Shown here: piece by piece, positions 11,769 through 19,723 of the stretch | How the letters are laid out: every line of letters starts with the position of its first letter | How positions within the stretch are numbered: position 1 is the stretch's first letter | From: Streptomyces fulvoviolaceus | GTDB lineage: Bacteria; Actinomycetota; Actinomycetes; Streptomycetales; Streptomycetaceae | DNA length: 64,000 nt | NCBI RefSeq assembly: GCF_000718165.1 | Contig: NZ_JOEY01000033.1 | Location: 62,001-126,000, forward strand | Reading direction: 5' to 3' | Made by a program: the position numbers and the translations under genes | The notes under the pieces: generated by a model | Databases searched by the model: none | Told to the model about the DNA's origin: nothing | The model's input: only the letters and a program-made list of their open reading frames with translations

Positions 11769-12563
11769 ATGTCCCACACCGCTCACATACGCAGCCACCG
11801 GAAACCCCGCCGCAGCGCGACGACTTCCATCGCCGTGCGCGCCGGAGTTGCCGGTGGCGTCCTCAGCATGGCAGCGGCGGGCGCGTCGGCTTCGGCGAGC
11901 GCCGCCGAGTCGACGACGCAGACCATCGAACTGCCCGCTCTCACGGCCGACATGGCCGCTCAGGTCGCCGAGTCCGCGGACGCCACCCAGCAGGCCGCGG
12001 CCAACTACCAGCTGCAGGCCGAGCGCGACGCGGCTGCCGCAAAGGCCGCGAAGCAGGCCAAGGCGGACCTCGCTGAGGCGAAGAAGAAGGCCGAGGCCAA
12101 GGAGAAGGCCGAAGCCGCCCGCAAGGCCGCCGCGGAGGAGGCCGCGTCCCGCAGCGCCGAGCGCACCACGCTCACGTCGACCTCCACGACGGCGTCCGCT
12201 CCCGCCAGCGGCAGCGTCGCCACGGTCATCGCCTTCCTCAACGCGCAGGTCGGCGACGCCTACGTCATGGGCGGCACCGGCCCCAACGCGTGGGACTGCT
12301 CCGGCCTCGTCCAGGCCGCGTTCAAGCAGGTCGGCGTGGACCTCCCCCGCGTTTCGGGAGACCAGTCGACGGCCGGTACGCCGGTCTCGCTCTCCAACCT
12401 GCAGGTCGGCGACATCCTGTACTGGGGCTCCGCCGGCTCCGCGTACCACGTGGGTGTCTACATCGGTGACGGCCAGTACCTGGACGCGGCCAACCCGTCC
12501 AAGGGCGTTGTCATCCAGGACCTGTCCGGGTACCCGGCGACGGGCGCGGTGCGCGTACTCTGA
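11769..12563 (+). CDS. secreted NlpC/P60 peptidoglycan endopeptidase
   Basis: Predicted cell-wall hydrolase cutting stem peptides (D,L-endopeptidase class). From ATG 11769 it is 264 aa. It has a basic N-terminus and hydrophobic signal sequence to about residue 46, then an Ala/Lys/Glu-rich coiled coil (about 62-132), a Ser/Thr/Pro linker and a C-terminal NlpC/P60 domain with catalytic Cys177 (WDCSGLVQ) and His227 (AYHVGVYIG). The next ATG upstream in frame, 11739, is an alternative. The GGAGGA motif is 22 bases before 11769, unusually far for a ribosome site, so the start is uncertain. Confidence 0.9.
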   Translation: MSHTAHIRSHRKPRRSATTSIAVRAGVAGGVLSMAAAGASASASAAESTTQTIELPALTADMAAQVAESADATQQAAANYQLQAERDAAAAKAAKQAKADLAEAKKKAEAKEKAEAARKAAAEEAASRSAERTTLTSTSTTASAPASGSVATVIAFLNAQVGDAYVMGGTGPNAWDCSGLVQAAFKQVGVDLPRVSGDQSTAGTPVSLSNLQVGDILYWGSAGSAYHVGVYIGDGQYLDAANPSKGVVIQDLSGYPATGAVRVL

Positions 12564-12584
12564 CGCACACGCGTACGGATCGTC

Positions 12585-12621
12585 GGAAGGGCCGCAGCCG
12601 CTCGGGGGCAGCGGCCCTTCC
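12585..12621 (+). terminator. stem-loop after NlpC/P60 gene
   Basis: GGAAGGGCCGC and GCGGCCCTTCC form a perfect 11-bp GC-rich stem with a 15-base loop, 21 bases after the stop codon. There is no T-run. It lies between two convergent genes and could stop transcription from either side. Confidence 0.65.
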
Positions 12622-12666
12622 GCCCGCGCATAAGCCCTGGAAGCCCGTGAAGGCCCTTCCTGAGGC

Positions 12667-14469
12667 CTAACCGAGGTCGAAGGTGTTGGGCAGCCCCAAC
12701 CGGTAGCGGGCCTCGTCGACGCGCTTCAGGGGCTCCATCTCCGGGGGTCGGAACAGCTCCTGGATCTCACACGGCTCGGCGTCCGAATTGTCCGCGTCCA
12801 GGAGCGCGTTGACCGCGAGGCGCGCGGACTCGTTGGCGCCCTCCATCGTGGCCAGGTCCACGTCGGTGCGCACATAGTCGCCCGCGAGGAAGAAGTTGGG
12901 CACCTTCGTGCGGGCGGTGGGGCGGTTGTAGAGCGTGCCCGTGGGGTGGATGAGGAGCTGTTCGCGGTTCTGCGGGTCGGAGCCGCCCACGCCCGTCACC
13001 GCCGGGTCCATGAACCAGCCGAGGCGGTCCCCGTCCGTGAGGGTCGTCTTACCGGCGTCGTTCAGGCCGTCCTTCAGCTGGGCCCAGAGTTCGGCGACGA
13101 TCTCGTCCTTGGTGCACTCCTTGGCCGTCTTGCCGTACAGGATGCCGGGCTTGTCCCACTCCGAGATGATCGCGGAGAGACATTCATGAGCCTGTCCGTC
13201 GCCGTAGTCACGCGCGAAGTCCCGTCCGTCCCAGAACTGCGCCTGGCCGATGCCCGTCACCGACCAGGGTGAGTCGAGGCAGTTGATGTGGCCGTGCACG
13301 ACGGGTGTGGGCGTGCGCAGGTAGAACATCACGCCGGTCATCCAGTCCGTCTGCAGCGCATCGCAGCGTGCGAGCTGCGGGTCGGCCGCGCGCAGGGCCG
13401 GGCCCCACGTCACGCGCGCGTGCTCGACCGGGAGCGCGGAGACGTAGTGGTCGGCGGTGACGGTACGTTCGTCGCCGCCGTCGCGGGCCGAGACGCGGAC
13501 GCCGGTGACGCGGCCGCCGTCGTAGGCGACCTCGTGGACCTGGGTCCCGAGCACGAACTCGACGCCGAGGGAGCGCAGATACGTCTCCCAGGGGTCGATC
13601 CAGGCCTCGCTGGTGGGGGCGTTGAGGATGCGGTCGACGTCGGCGTCGCCGTCCATGCCTCGGCCGAGCAGGCCCCACAGGAGGAGGGCCTCGATGATGA
13701 TGCGGCCGACGGTGCGCGTGGAGGCGACTTCCGCGCGGGTGGCGACGAGGTTGCGGGTCTGGCCGATGCCGAGAAGCGTCTGGTACTCCGCGCTCATCTC
13801 GTCGGCCCGGATGAAGTCCCACCACGCGACCTTCTCCCACTGGTCCTCGCGGCGGGCGTCGCAGCTGGTGAGGTGGACCAGGAGCCGGTCGGCGAAGTAG
13901 GCGGCCTCGTGGGCGGGGAGGCGGGTGCCGAGGTCCAGGACGGAGAGGATCTGGTCGCGGATCCAGAGCGGGGTGAGGTCGCCCGGGGCCGGCGGAGTGG
14001 TGGCGCGGCGCAGCGGGAAGTGCAGGTCGGGGCGGCCGCCGGAACGGGCGAACAACGCCTCGGTGGCGCCGCGGAAGTTGTCGTGGACGCCGTTCGCGTT
14101 GCCGGGGAAGGGGATGCGGCGCATCGTGTCCGGCAGGTTCCGGTAGAAGCCGGGGAAGAAGCGGAAGCCGTGCTCGGCGGGGAGCGGCTTGCGACCGCCG
14201 GTGCCGGTGCCCGGGACGTCCATCGAGCGGGCCTTGCCGCCGAGGGTGTCGTAGTACTCGTAGACGGTGACGGCGTAGCCGCGCTCGGCGAGTTCGTGGG
14301 CAGCACTGAGGCCGGAGACACCGCCGCCGAGGACGGCGACGCGCTTGCCGGACGCGGCGCTCGCGCTCGACGCCGGCCATAAGGCGAGGGCGCCGGCCGC
14401 TCCCCCGGCACCGGCCAGGAAGCGTCTACGTGTCTGGCCCTGGGGCTGCTGTGCGTGTTCTGTTGTCAT
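12667..14469 (-). CDS. Tat-exported FAD-dependent oxidoreductase (phytoene desaturase/amine oxidase-like)
   Basis: 600 aa flavoprotein. It has a twin-arginine signal ([19 protein letters not shown] then AlaSerAla, roughly residues 16-40), followed at once by a dinucleotide-binding motif ([21 protein letters not shown]) and the R-containing GGKARS block of amine oxidases/desaturases. The C-terminal FAD motif is [27 protein letters not shown] 14469 is chosen because it puts the Tat motif near the N-terminus. The substrate is unknown. Family members include phytoene and hydroxysqualene-type desaturases, but export by Tat is unusual for those. It is convergent with the NlpC/P60 gene. Confidence 0.85.
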   Translation of the reverse strand: MTTEHAQQPQGQTRRRFLAGAGGAAGALALWPASSASAASGKRVAVLGGGVSGLSAAHELAERGYAVTVYEYYDTLGGKARSMDVPGTGTGGRKPLPAEHGFRFFPGFYRNLPDTMRRIPFPGNANGVHDNFRGATEALFARSGGRPDLHFPLRRATTPPAPGDLTPLWIRDQILSVLDLGTRLPAHEAAYFADRLLVHLTSCDARREDQWEKVAWWDFIRADEMSAEYQTLLGIGQTRNLVATRAEVASTRTVGRIIIEALLLWGLLGRGMDGDADVDRILNAPTSEAWIDPWETYLRSLGVEFVLGTQVHEVAYDGGRVTGVRVSARDGGDERTVTADHYVSALPVEHARVTWGPALRAADPQLARCDALQTDWMTGVMFYLRTPTPVVHGHINCLDSPWSVTGIGQAQFWDGRDFARDYGDGQAHECLSAIISEWDKPGILYGKTAKECTKDEIVAELWAQLKDGLNDAGKTTLTDGDRLGWFMDPAVTGVGGSDPQNREQLLIHPTGTLYNRPTARTKVPNFFLAGDYVRTDVDLATMEGANESARLAVNALLDADNSDAEPCEIQELFRPPEMEPLKRVDEARYRLGLPNTFDLG

Positions 14470-14559
14470 GGATACCGGAGGGTAGGGAGGGGCTCCGGAC
14501 ACCGGAACCATGTTTTCCCGTCACCCACAGCATCCTCACAACCACAAGGAGAAACAGCC

Positions 14560-15189
14560 ATGCCAAGCGTGTTCGTGCAGGGCAGGCCCGTCGACTCGTA
14601 TCCGCCGCTCGCGCCCGAGGCCCGGCGCGGGAAGGTGCGGCGGATCACCGAGGTCGGTGAAGAGGTCCTGCACAAGCCGTGCCGGGACGTGACCGAGTTC
14701 GGGCCCGATCTCGCCGCGCTGATCGACGACATGTTCCTGACGATGTACATCGCCGACGGGGCGGGGCTCGCGGCGAACCAGGTCGGCGTCGATCTGCGGC
14801 TGTTCGTGTACGACTGCCCGGACGACGACGGGGTCCGGCACGTCGGACACATCGTCAACCCGGTGCTGGACGCACTCGAACCGGCCGGGCGCAGGCTGCT
14901 CGACGACAGCGAGGGCTGCCTCTCGGTGCCGGGCGCCGTCATGGATGTACCGCGTCCGGACCTGGCCGTGGTGCGCGGCCTGGACAAGGACGGCGAGGAG
15001 ATCGTGATCGAGGGAACGGGGTACTTCGCGCGGTGCCTCGCCCACGAGACCGACCACGTGGGCGGACAGGTCTACCTGGACCGGCTCTCCAGCCGCGAAC
15101 GCAAGGACGCGCTGCGGCAGGTGGCGGACCGGCGCGACGAGGTGTTCGCGCGCCGGGCCGCCAACATCGAGGCGCTCAGCGGCAGTTAG
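14560..15189 (+). CDS. def: peptide deformylase
   Basis: Removes the formyl group from nascent proteins. 209 aa. All three metal/catalytic motifs are present: GAGLAANQ (67-74), EGCLS (119-123) and HETDH (162-166). It is longer than the minimal enzyme by about 35 N-terminal residues. The ATG at 14560 has a good upstream AAGGAG; the open frame extends further up but without homology. Streptomyces usually carries several def genes, so this may not be the only copy. Confidence 0.95.
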   Translation: MPSVFVQGRPVDSYPPLAPEARRGKVRRITEVGEEVLHKPCRDVTEFGPDLAALIDDMFLTMYIADGAGLAANQVGVDLRLFVYDCPDDDGVRHVGHIVNPVLDALEPAGRRLLDDSEGCLSVPGAVMDVPRPDLAVVRGLDKDGEEIVIEGTGYFARCLAHETDHVGGQVYLDRLSSRERKDALRQVADRRDEVFARRAANIEALSGS

Positions 15190-15213
15190 GACCTGCCAGT
15201 GAGGGCCTGGCGT

Positions 15214-15297
15214 TCAGCGCCTGACGGAATGGACCAGTGCCCAGACCGCCACGGCGATGAGGATGACGAAGACGGGTAACGCAACCCCTACGTCCAT
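15214..15297 (-). CDS. 27-residue putative single-pass membrane protein
   Basis: A small frame starting ATG at 15297: MDVGVALPVFVILIAVAVW followed by ALVHSVRR and a stop. It is one hydrophobic helix of about 18 residues with a positively charged C-terminal end, the shape of a small membrane protein. AAGG lies directly against the ATG, so the ribosome site is poor. It sits in the gap between def and the MenJ-like gene, in the direction of the latter and just downstream of it. No function can be assigned. Confidence 0.45.
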   Translation of the reverse strand: MDVGVALPVFVILIAVAVWALVHSVRR

Positions 15298-15339
15298 CCT
15301 TCAAAGGTGCCCCACCCCAGGGCATTCCGCGAGCCCTCG

Positions 15340-16638
15340 TCACGCCTTCGGCGCCACCTTGCTCAGCCCGTTGATGATGCGGTCCATCGCGTCGCCGCCC
15401 GTGGGGTCCGTGAGGTTCGCGAGCATCTTCAGCGTGAACTTCATCAGCAGGGGGTGGGTCAGACCGCGCTGGGCCGCGATCTTCATGACCTTCGGGTTGC
15501 CGATGAGCTTCACGAAGGCGCGGCCCAGCGTGTAGTAGCCGCCGTAGGTGTCCTTGAGGACCTGCGGGTAGCGCTGCAGGGCGAGTTCGCGGCTCGCGGG
15601 GGTCGGGCGGGCGTGGGCCTGGACGATGATGTCGGCGGCGATCTGGCCGGACTCCATGGCGTAGGCGATGCCCTCGCCGTTGAAGGGGTTCACCAGGCCG
15701 CCGGCGTCGCCGACCAGCAGGAGGCCCTTCGTGTAGTGCGGCTGGCGGTTGAAGGCCATGGGGAGCGCGGCACCGCGAATGGGCCCGGTCATGTTCTCCG
15801 GCGTGTAGCCCCAGTCCTCCGGCATGGACGCGCACCAGGCCTTGAGCACCTCGCGCCAGTCCAGCTCCTTGAAGGAGTCGGAGGTGTTCAGGACACCGAG
15901 GCCGACGTTGGACGTGCCGTCACCCATGCCGAAGATCCAGCCGTAGCCGGGAAGCAGCCGGTCCTCTGCGCCTCGCCGGTCCCACAGTTCCAGCCAGGAC
16001 TCCAGGTAGTCGTCCTCGTGGCGGGGGCTCTCGAAATACGTCCGGACCGCCACACCCATCGGCCGGTCCTCGCGGCGATGCAGGCCCATCGCCAGCGAGA
16101 GCCGCGTCGAGTTGCCGTCCGCCGCCACCACCAGCGGCGCGTGGAAGGTCACCTCCCGCTTCTCCCCGGTGTCGCCGAGCTTGGCGTGCACGCCGGTGAT
16201 ACGGCCGGTGCGGTCGTCGATGATCGGGGCGCCGACATTGCAGCGCTCGAACAGCCGCGCCCCCGCCTTCTGGGCCTGGCGGGCGAGTTGTTCGTCGAAG
16301 TCGTCCCGCTTGCGGACGAGTCCGTAGTCGGGGAAGGAGGCGAGATCCGGCCAGTCGAGCTGGAGGCGGACACCGCCGCCGATGATGCGAAGGCCTTTGT
16401 TCCGGAGCCAGCCGGCCTCTTCCGAGATGTCGATGCCCATCGCCACGAGCTGTTTGGTGGCGCGCGGGGTGAGGCCGTCGCCGCAGACCTTCTCGCGCGG
16501 GAACTCGGTCTTCTCCAGCAGGAGTACGTCGAGTCCGGCCTTGGCGAGGTAGTACGCGGTCGTGGAGCCGGCCGGCCCCGCGCCGACGACGATGACATCG
16601 GCGGTGTTTTCGGAGAGGGGCTCAGTCACGACGGTCAC
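15340..16638 (-). CDS. geranylgeranyl reductase-family flavoprotein, probable menaquinone side-chain reductase (MenJ-like)
   Basis: 432 aa FAD enzyme with the Rossmann motif DVIVVGAGPAGSTTAYYLA at residues 14-32. It also has the family motif EKVCGDGLTPRA (the conserved Cys-Gly-Asp-Gly) and the second FAD motif LLVGDAGGLVNPFNGEGI. Relatives reduce isoprenoid double bonds; the actinobacterial branch (MenJ of mycobacteria) saturates one isoprene unit of menaquinone. Its closeness to menG, mqnC and nuo supports a menaquinone role, but a direct test of substrate is lacking. Confidence 0.88.
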   Translation of the reverse strand: MTVVTEPLSENTADVIVVGAGPAGSTTAYYLAKAGLDVLLLEKTEFPREKVCGDGLTPRATKQLVAMGIDISEEAGWLRNKGLRIIGGGVRLQLDWPDLASFPDYGLVRKRDDFDEQLARQAQKAGARLFERCNVGAPIIDDRTGRITGVHAKLGDTGEKREVTFHAPLVVAADGNSTRLSLAMGLHRREDRPMGVAVRTYFESPRHEDDYLESWLELWDRRGAEDRLLPGYGWIFGMGDGTSNVGLGVLNTSDSFKELDWREVLKAWCASMPEDWGYTPENMTGPIRGAALPMAFNRQPHYTKGLLLVGDAGGLVNPFNGEGIAYAMESGQIAADIIVQAHARPTPASRELALQRYPQVLKDTYGGYYTLGRAFVKLIGNPKVMKIAAQRGLTHPLLMKFTLKMLANLTDPTGGDAMDRIINGLSKVAPKA

Positions 16639-16735
16639 GGCGGGATCTCCCCAAGTTCGGAATCTGCGTGCCGACCGGCACTGGACATGGGCAGTCTATT
16701 CAGCAGGATTGATCACCCGGCTGAAGGGCTGCCCA

Positions 16736-17260
16736 GTGAACCGAGCTCTGCCTGTAGTACGGCTGCGTGTCCCCACCGACGAGGACGCCGTCGCCTGGCA
16801 CCGGATCTTCGACGACCCGGACGTCATGGAGTTCCACGGCGGCAAGGCCGCGGAACTCTCCGTCTACGAGGAGCTCACCGCCCGCCAGCGCCGGCACGAC
16901 GCCGAGCGCGGGTACTGCCTGTGGACCATGCTCGACGAGAACGGGCAGGTCATCGGCTTCACGGGCGCCCAGCCGTGGCCGCAGGACTGGGGGCCGAAGG
17001 GCGAGATCGAGATCGGCTGGCGGCTCGGGCGGGAGTACTGGGGCAAGGGGTACGCCACCGCGGCCGCGCAGATGACCCTGGAACGGCTCAGGGCGGCGGG
17101 CGTGCCGCGCGTGGTGGCGATGGTCCTCGCCGACAACACCCGGTCCATCACGGTGACCGAGCGGCTGGGCATGCGGCTCGCCGAGGTCTTCACGACGCCG
17201 ACCGGGCAGCGCCAGGGGCACTGTTACCGACTCGACCTACAAAGCGGTCACACACGGTAA
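16736..17260 (+). CDS. GNAT-family N-acetyltransferase (RimJ/RimL type)
   Basis: 174 aa acetyltransferase. The acetyl-CoA site is REYWGKGYATAAAQM, followed by the typical VLADNTRSITVTERLGM block. GTG 16736 is preceded by GAAGGG at a proper distance; a TTG at 16709 is also possible. It is divergent from the MenJ-like gene. The acceptor substrate cannot be read from the sequence. Confidence 0.85.
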   Translation: MNRALPVVRLRVPTDEDAVAWHRIFDDPDVMEFHGGKAAELSVYEELTARQRRHDAERGYCLWTMLDENGQVIGFTGAQPWPQDWGPKGEIEIGWRLGREYWGKGYATAAAQMTLERLRAAGVPRVVAMVLADNTRSITVTERLGMRLAEVFTTPTGQRQGHCYRLDLQSGHTR

Positions 17261-17344
17261 TCATCTGCTACAGAACGAAACTTGACGCTTCCGGTCGGTG
17301 CGAGGCGAGAGTTACCCTGCCAAGTACCGCTGGGGGTGACATCT

Positions 17345-17677
17345 GTGCGCATAACACCCAAGACGCCCGAAGTGCACGTACCACGGCTGGTCGGTCTGAT
17401 GGCCGTGGACGCACGCGAGACGGCCCAGGCGCAGGGCCTGTTCCTGAATGCGCCGGACCGGCAGGACTTCAACCGCACCATGGTCGACTACGTCGTACGC
17501 CAGTACCCGCAGCCCGGTGCGGAGGTGCCGCGGGACTCGGTGGTGTACGTGTGGTTCGACTTCGGTCCGGGTGAGGGCGGCGGGGGGATGCGCGAGCCGC
17601 GCATCCCGAAACCGCCGAGAGGCGGGCTGCAGCGCGAGCTGGACGAGCCGGGAGATCCGTACCCGGCTCTCAGGTGA
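17345..17677 (+). CDS. single-PASTA-domain protein
   Basis: About 110 aa from GTG 17345 (GGGGGTG lies six bases upstream; GTG 17336 is an alternative). One PASTA-type unit spans roughly residues 10-75: VPRLVGLMAVDARETAQAQG, a FNRTMVDYVVRQYPQPG block and DSVVYVWF. PASTA repeats normally bind peptidoglycan fragments outside the cell, but no signal peptide or membrane helix is visible here, so it is probably cytosolic. The C-terminus is Gly/Pro/Arg-rich. It converges on menG. Confidence 0.75.
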   Translation: MRITPKTPEVHVPRLVGLMAVDARETAQAQGLFLNAPDRQDFNRTMVDYVVRQYPQPGAEVPRDSVVYVWFDFGPGEGGGGMREPRIPKPPRGGLQRELDEPGDPYPALR

Positions 17678-17689
17678 GCTTGAAGCCGG

Positions 17690-18385
17690 TCAGCTCTCCT
17701 TGAAGCCCCGGTGCAGGGCCACGATCCCGCCGCTCAGGTTCCGCCAGGCCACCTTCGACCAGCCGGCCTTGCGCAGCCGCTCGGCCAGCGCGGGCTGGTC
17801 GGGCCAGGCGCGGATGGACTCGGCGAGGTAGACGTAGGCGTCGGGGTTCGAGGACACCGCGCGCGCGACCGGAGGCAGGGCGCGCATGAGGTACTCGGTG
17901 TACACGGTCCGGAAGGGCGCCCAGGTCGGGTGTGAGAACTCACAGATCACGACCCGGCCGCCGGGCTTGGTCACCCGGTACATCTCGCGCAGCGCCGCGT
18001 CGAAGTCCTGGACGTTGCGCAGCCCGAAGGAGATCGTGACGGCGTCGAAGGTGTCGTCCTTGAAGGGCAGTTTCGTCGCGTCGCCCGCAGTGAACGGCAG
18101 CCAGGTGTGCCGCTTCTTGCCGACCTGGAGCATGCCGAGCGAGAAGTCGCAGGGGACGACGTAGGCGCCGGTGCGGGCGAAGGGCAGCGAGGACGTGGCC
18201 GTACCGGCGGCCAGGTCCAGGACCTTCTGCGCGGGGCGGGCGTCGACGGCCTTGGCGACCTCCCTGCGCCACACCCGGTCCTGGCCGAGCGACAGCACGT
18301 CGTTGGTCAGGTCGTACCGTTCCGCCACGTCGTCGAACATCGAGGCGACTTCGTGCGGCTGCTTGTTCAGGGAAGCGCGGGTCAC
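17690..18385 (-). CDS. menG: demethylmenaquinone methyltransferase
   Basis: Last step of menaquinone synthesis: adds the ring methyl group using S-adenosylmethionine. 231 aa. It has the UbiE/MenG signature [20 protein letters not shown] (residues 17-36) and AdoMet motif [15 protein letters not shown] (57-70), plus the later [20 protein letters not shown] block. Streptomyces makes only menaquinone, so this product would feed the NDH-1 encoded upstream. It begins at ATG 18385, 36 bases downstream of the acyltransferase stop, so it may share its transcript. Confidence 0.93.
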   Translation of the reverse strand: MTRASLNKQPHEVASMFDDVAERYDLTNDVLSLGQDRVWRREVAKAVDARPAQKVLDLAAGTATSSLPFARTGAYVVPCDFSLGMLQVGKKRHTWLPFTAGDATKLPFKDDTFDAVTISFGLRNVQDFDAALREMYRVTKPGGRVVICEFSHPTWAPFRTVYTEYLMRALPPVARAVSSNPDAYVYLAESIRAWPDQPALAERLRKAGWSKVAWRNLSGGIVALHRGFKES

Positions 18386-18421
18386 GGGCCCATTGTTGCA
18401 GTACGTCCCCCCGCGCCCGGC

Positions 18422-19723
18422 TCAGGGGAGCAGCCGCGGCTTCTTCTTCCCCGCCACGTCCTCCACCCATCCGCACAGCAGGATGAACACGGCGATCAGG
18501 ACCCAGCCGATGCCGAACATGAACCACTGGCTCTCCAGCGGCAGGTACTTCTCGAAGGCCGGCACGTTCCAGAACTGGTCGATCAGCGGCACGGCCAGGA
18601 TCAGCGCGATCTCGTGCCAGAGGTAGATCGTCACGGCCCTCGCGTTGAAGATCGTGACGATCCGGTCGAGGCGCCGGAAGCGGGTCAGGCCCGCGAAGTC
18701 GATCCGGAAGTGCGCCTTGGCCCACATCAGCAGCATCACGTACCCGGCCGACCAGTACGTCTGCGCGAGCGGGTTCTCGTCCAGGTCGTACGTGCCCACC
18801 TCGGCCTGGTGCGTGAAGGCGTACCAGCCGCCGAAGCCGATCGCGGCGAGCGACAGGACGACCACCAGGAACGGCTTCATCCGCTGCAGCACACCGTCGC
18901 GGTGGGCGAAGCCGAGCACCCAGCAGAAGAGGTACGTCGACAGGTCCCACAGCTCGTTGCCGAACCGGTTGTACGGTCCCGCCCACACGAACTTCAGGAT
19001 CAGGATCGGCACGAGGGTCAGCGCCAGCACCGGGATCGGCGCCTTGCGGAAGATCCACAGGAGGGCCGGGGAGAGCAGCACGAACCAGAGGTACGTCCGC
19101 AGGTACCAGAGGATCTCCCAGGCCTGCACGCCCCACTGGTTGCCCGGCGGGTCGCCCAGCGGCACGATCCAGAACACGATCTGCCAGCTCGGCATCCAGT
19201 CGTGGATCAGCATCGCGGTCACCACGAAGAAGCCCCAGAACCAGAACGGCGGCAGGAGCCGCCGCATCCGGCTCTTGACCACCTTGAACGCGGGGCGCTC
19301 CAGGGACTTCGCCATCAGCGTGCCGGCCAGGGCGAACATAATCCCCATGGAGGGGAAGACCATGCCGCACCAGGCCCACCCGAACGTGTGATAGGTGACG
19401 ACGCGGACGAGGGCGATCGCGCGGAGGGTGTCGAAGTAGCGGTCGCGGCCCGCGGGCTTGGGCGGCTGCTTCTCCTTCGCCGCCTCTTCTTCTAGGACCG
19501 CCACCGCGGCCTCGGGTTCCGGCTCCACCGCGGGGAGCGAGGCCGTCTCGTACGGCTGCTCGTAGTCGACGTACTGCTGGGGGTACGGCTGCTGCACGTA
19601 CTGCGGCTGCTGCTGCGGCTGCTCGTAACCGCCGTACCCATAACCGGAGCCCTGCTGCGGGTAACCCTGTTGCGGATACCCCTGCTGCGGCGGGTACCCC
19701 TGCTGATCCGTCTCCCAGCTCAT
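18422..19723 (-). CDS. membrane acyltransferase (OafA/acyltransferase-3 family) with prion-like N-terminus
   Basis: 433 aa multi-spanning protein. The acyltransferase-3 core begins near residue 93 with RDRYFDTLRAIALVRVVTYHTFGW (conserved His; partly quoted) and carries about ten transmembrane helices. Before the core is a 75-residue Gln/Tyr/Gly/Pro-rich segment with repeated QQGYP units, ending in an acidic, Ala-rich stretch. Such enzymes usually O-acylate surface polysaccharides. ATG 19723 overlaps the stop of the upstream glycosyltransferase gene (ATGA), so the pair is translationally coupled. Confidence 0.88.
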   Translation of the reverse strand: MSWETDQQGYPPQQGYPQQGYPQQGSGYGYGGYEQPQQQPQYVQQPYPQQYVDYEQPYETASLPAVEPEPEAAVAVLEEEAAKEKQPPKPAGRDRYFDTLRAIALVRVVTYHTFGWAWCGMVFPSMGIMFALAGTLMAKSLERPAFKVVKSRMRRLLPPFWFWGFFVVTAMLIHDWMPSWQIVFWIVPLGDPPGNQWGVQAWEILWYLRTYLWFVLLSPALLWIFRKAPIPVLALTLVPILILKFVWAGPYNRFGNELWDLSTYLFCWVLGFAHRDGVLQRMKPFLVVVLSLAAIGFGGWYAFTHQAEVGTYDLDENPLAQTYWSAGYVMLLMWAKAHFRIDFAGLTRFRRLDRIVTIFNARAVTIYLWHEIALILAVPLIDQFWNVPAFEKYLPLESQWFMFGIGWVLIAVFILLCGWVEDVAGKKKPRLLP

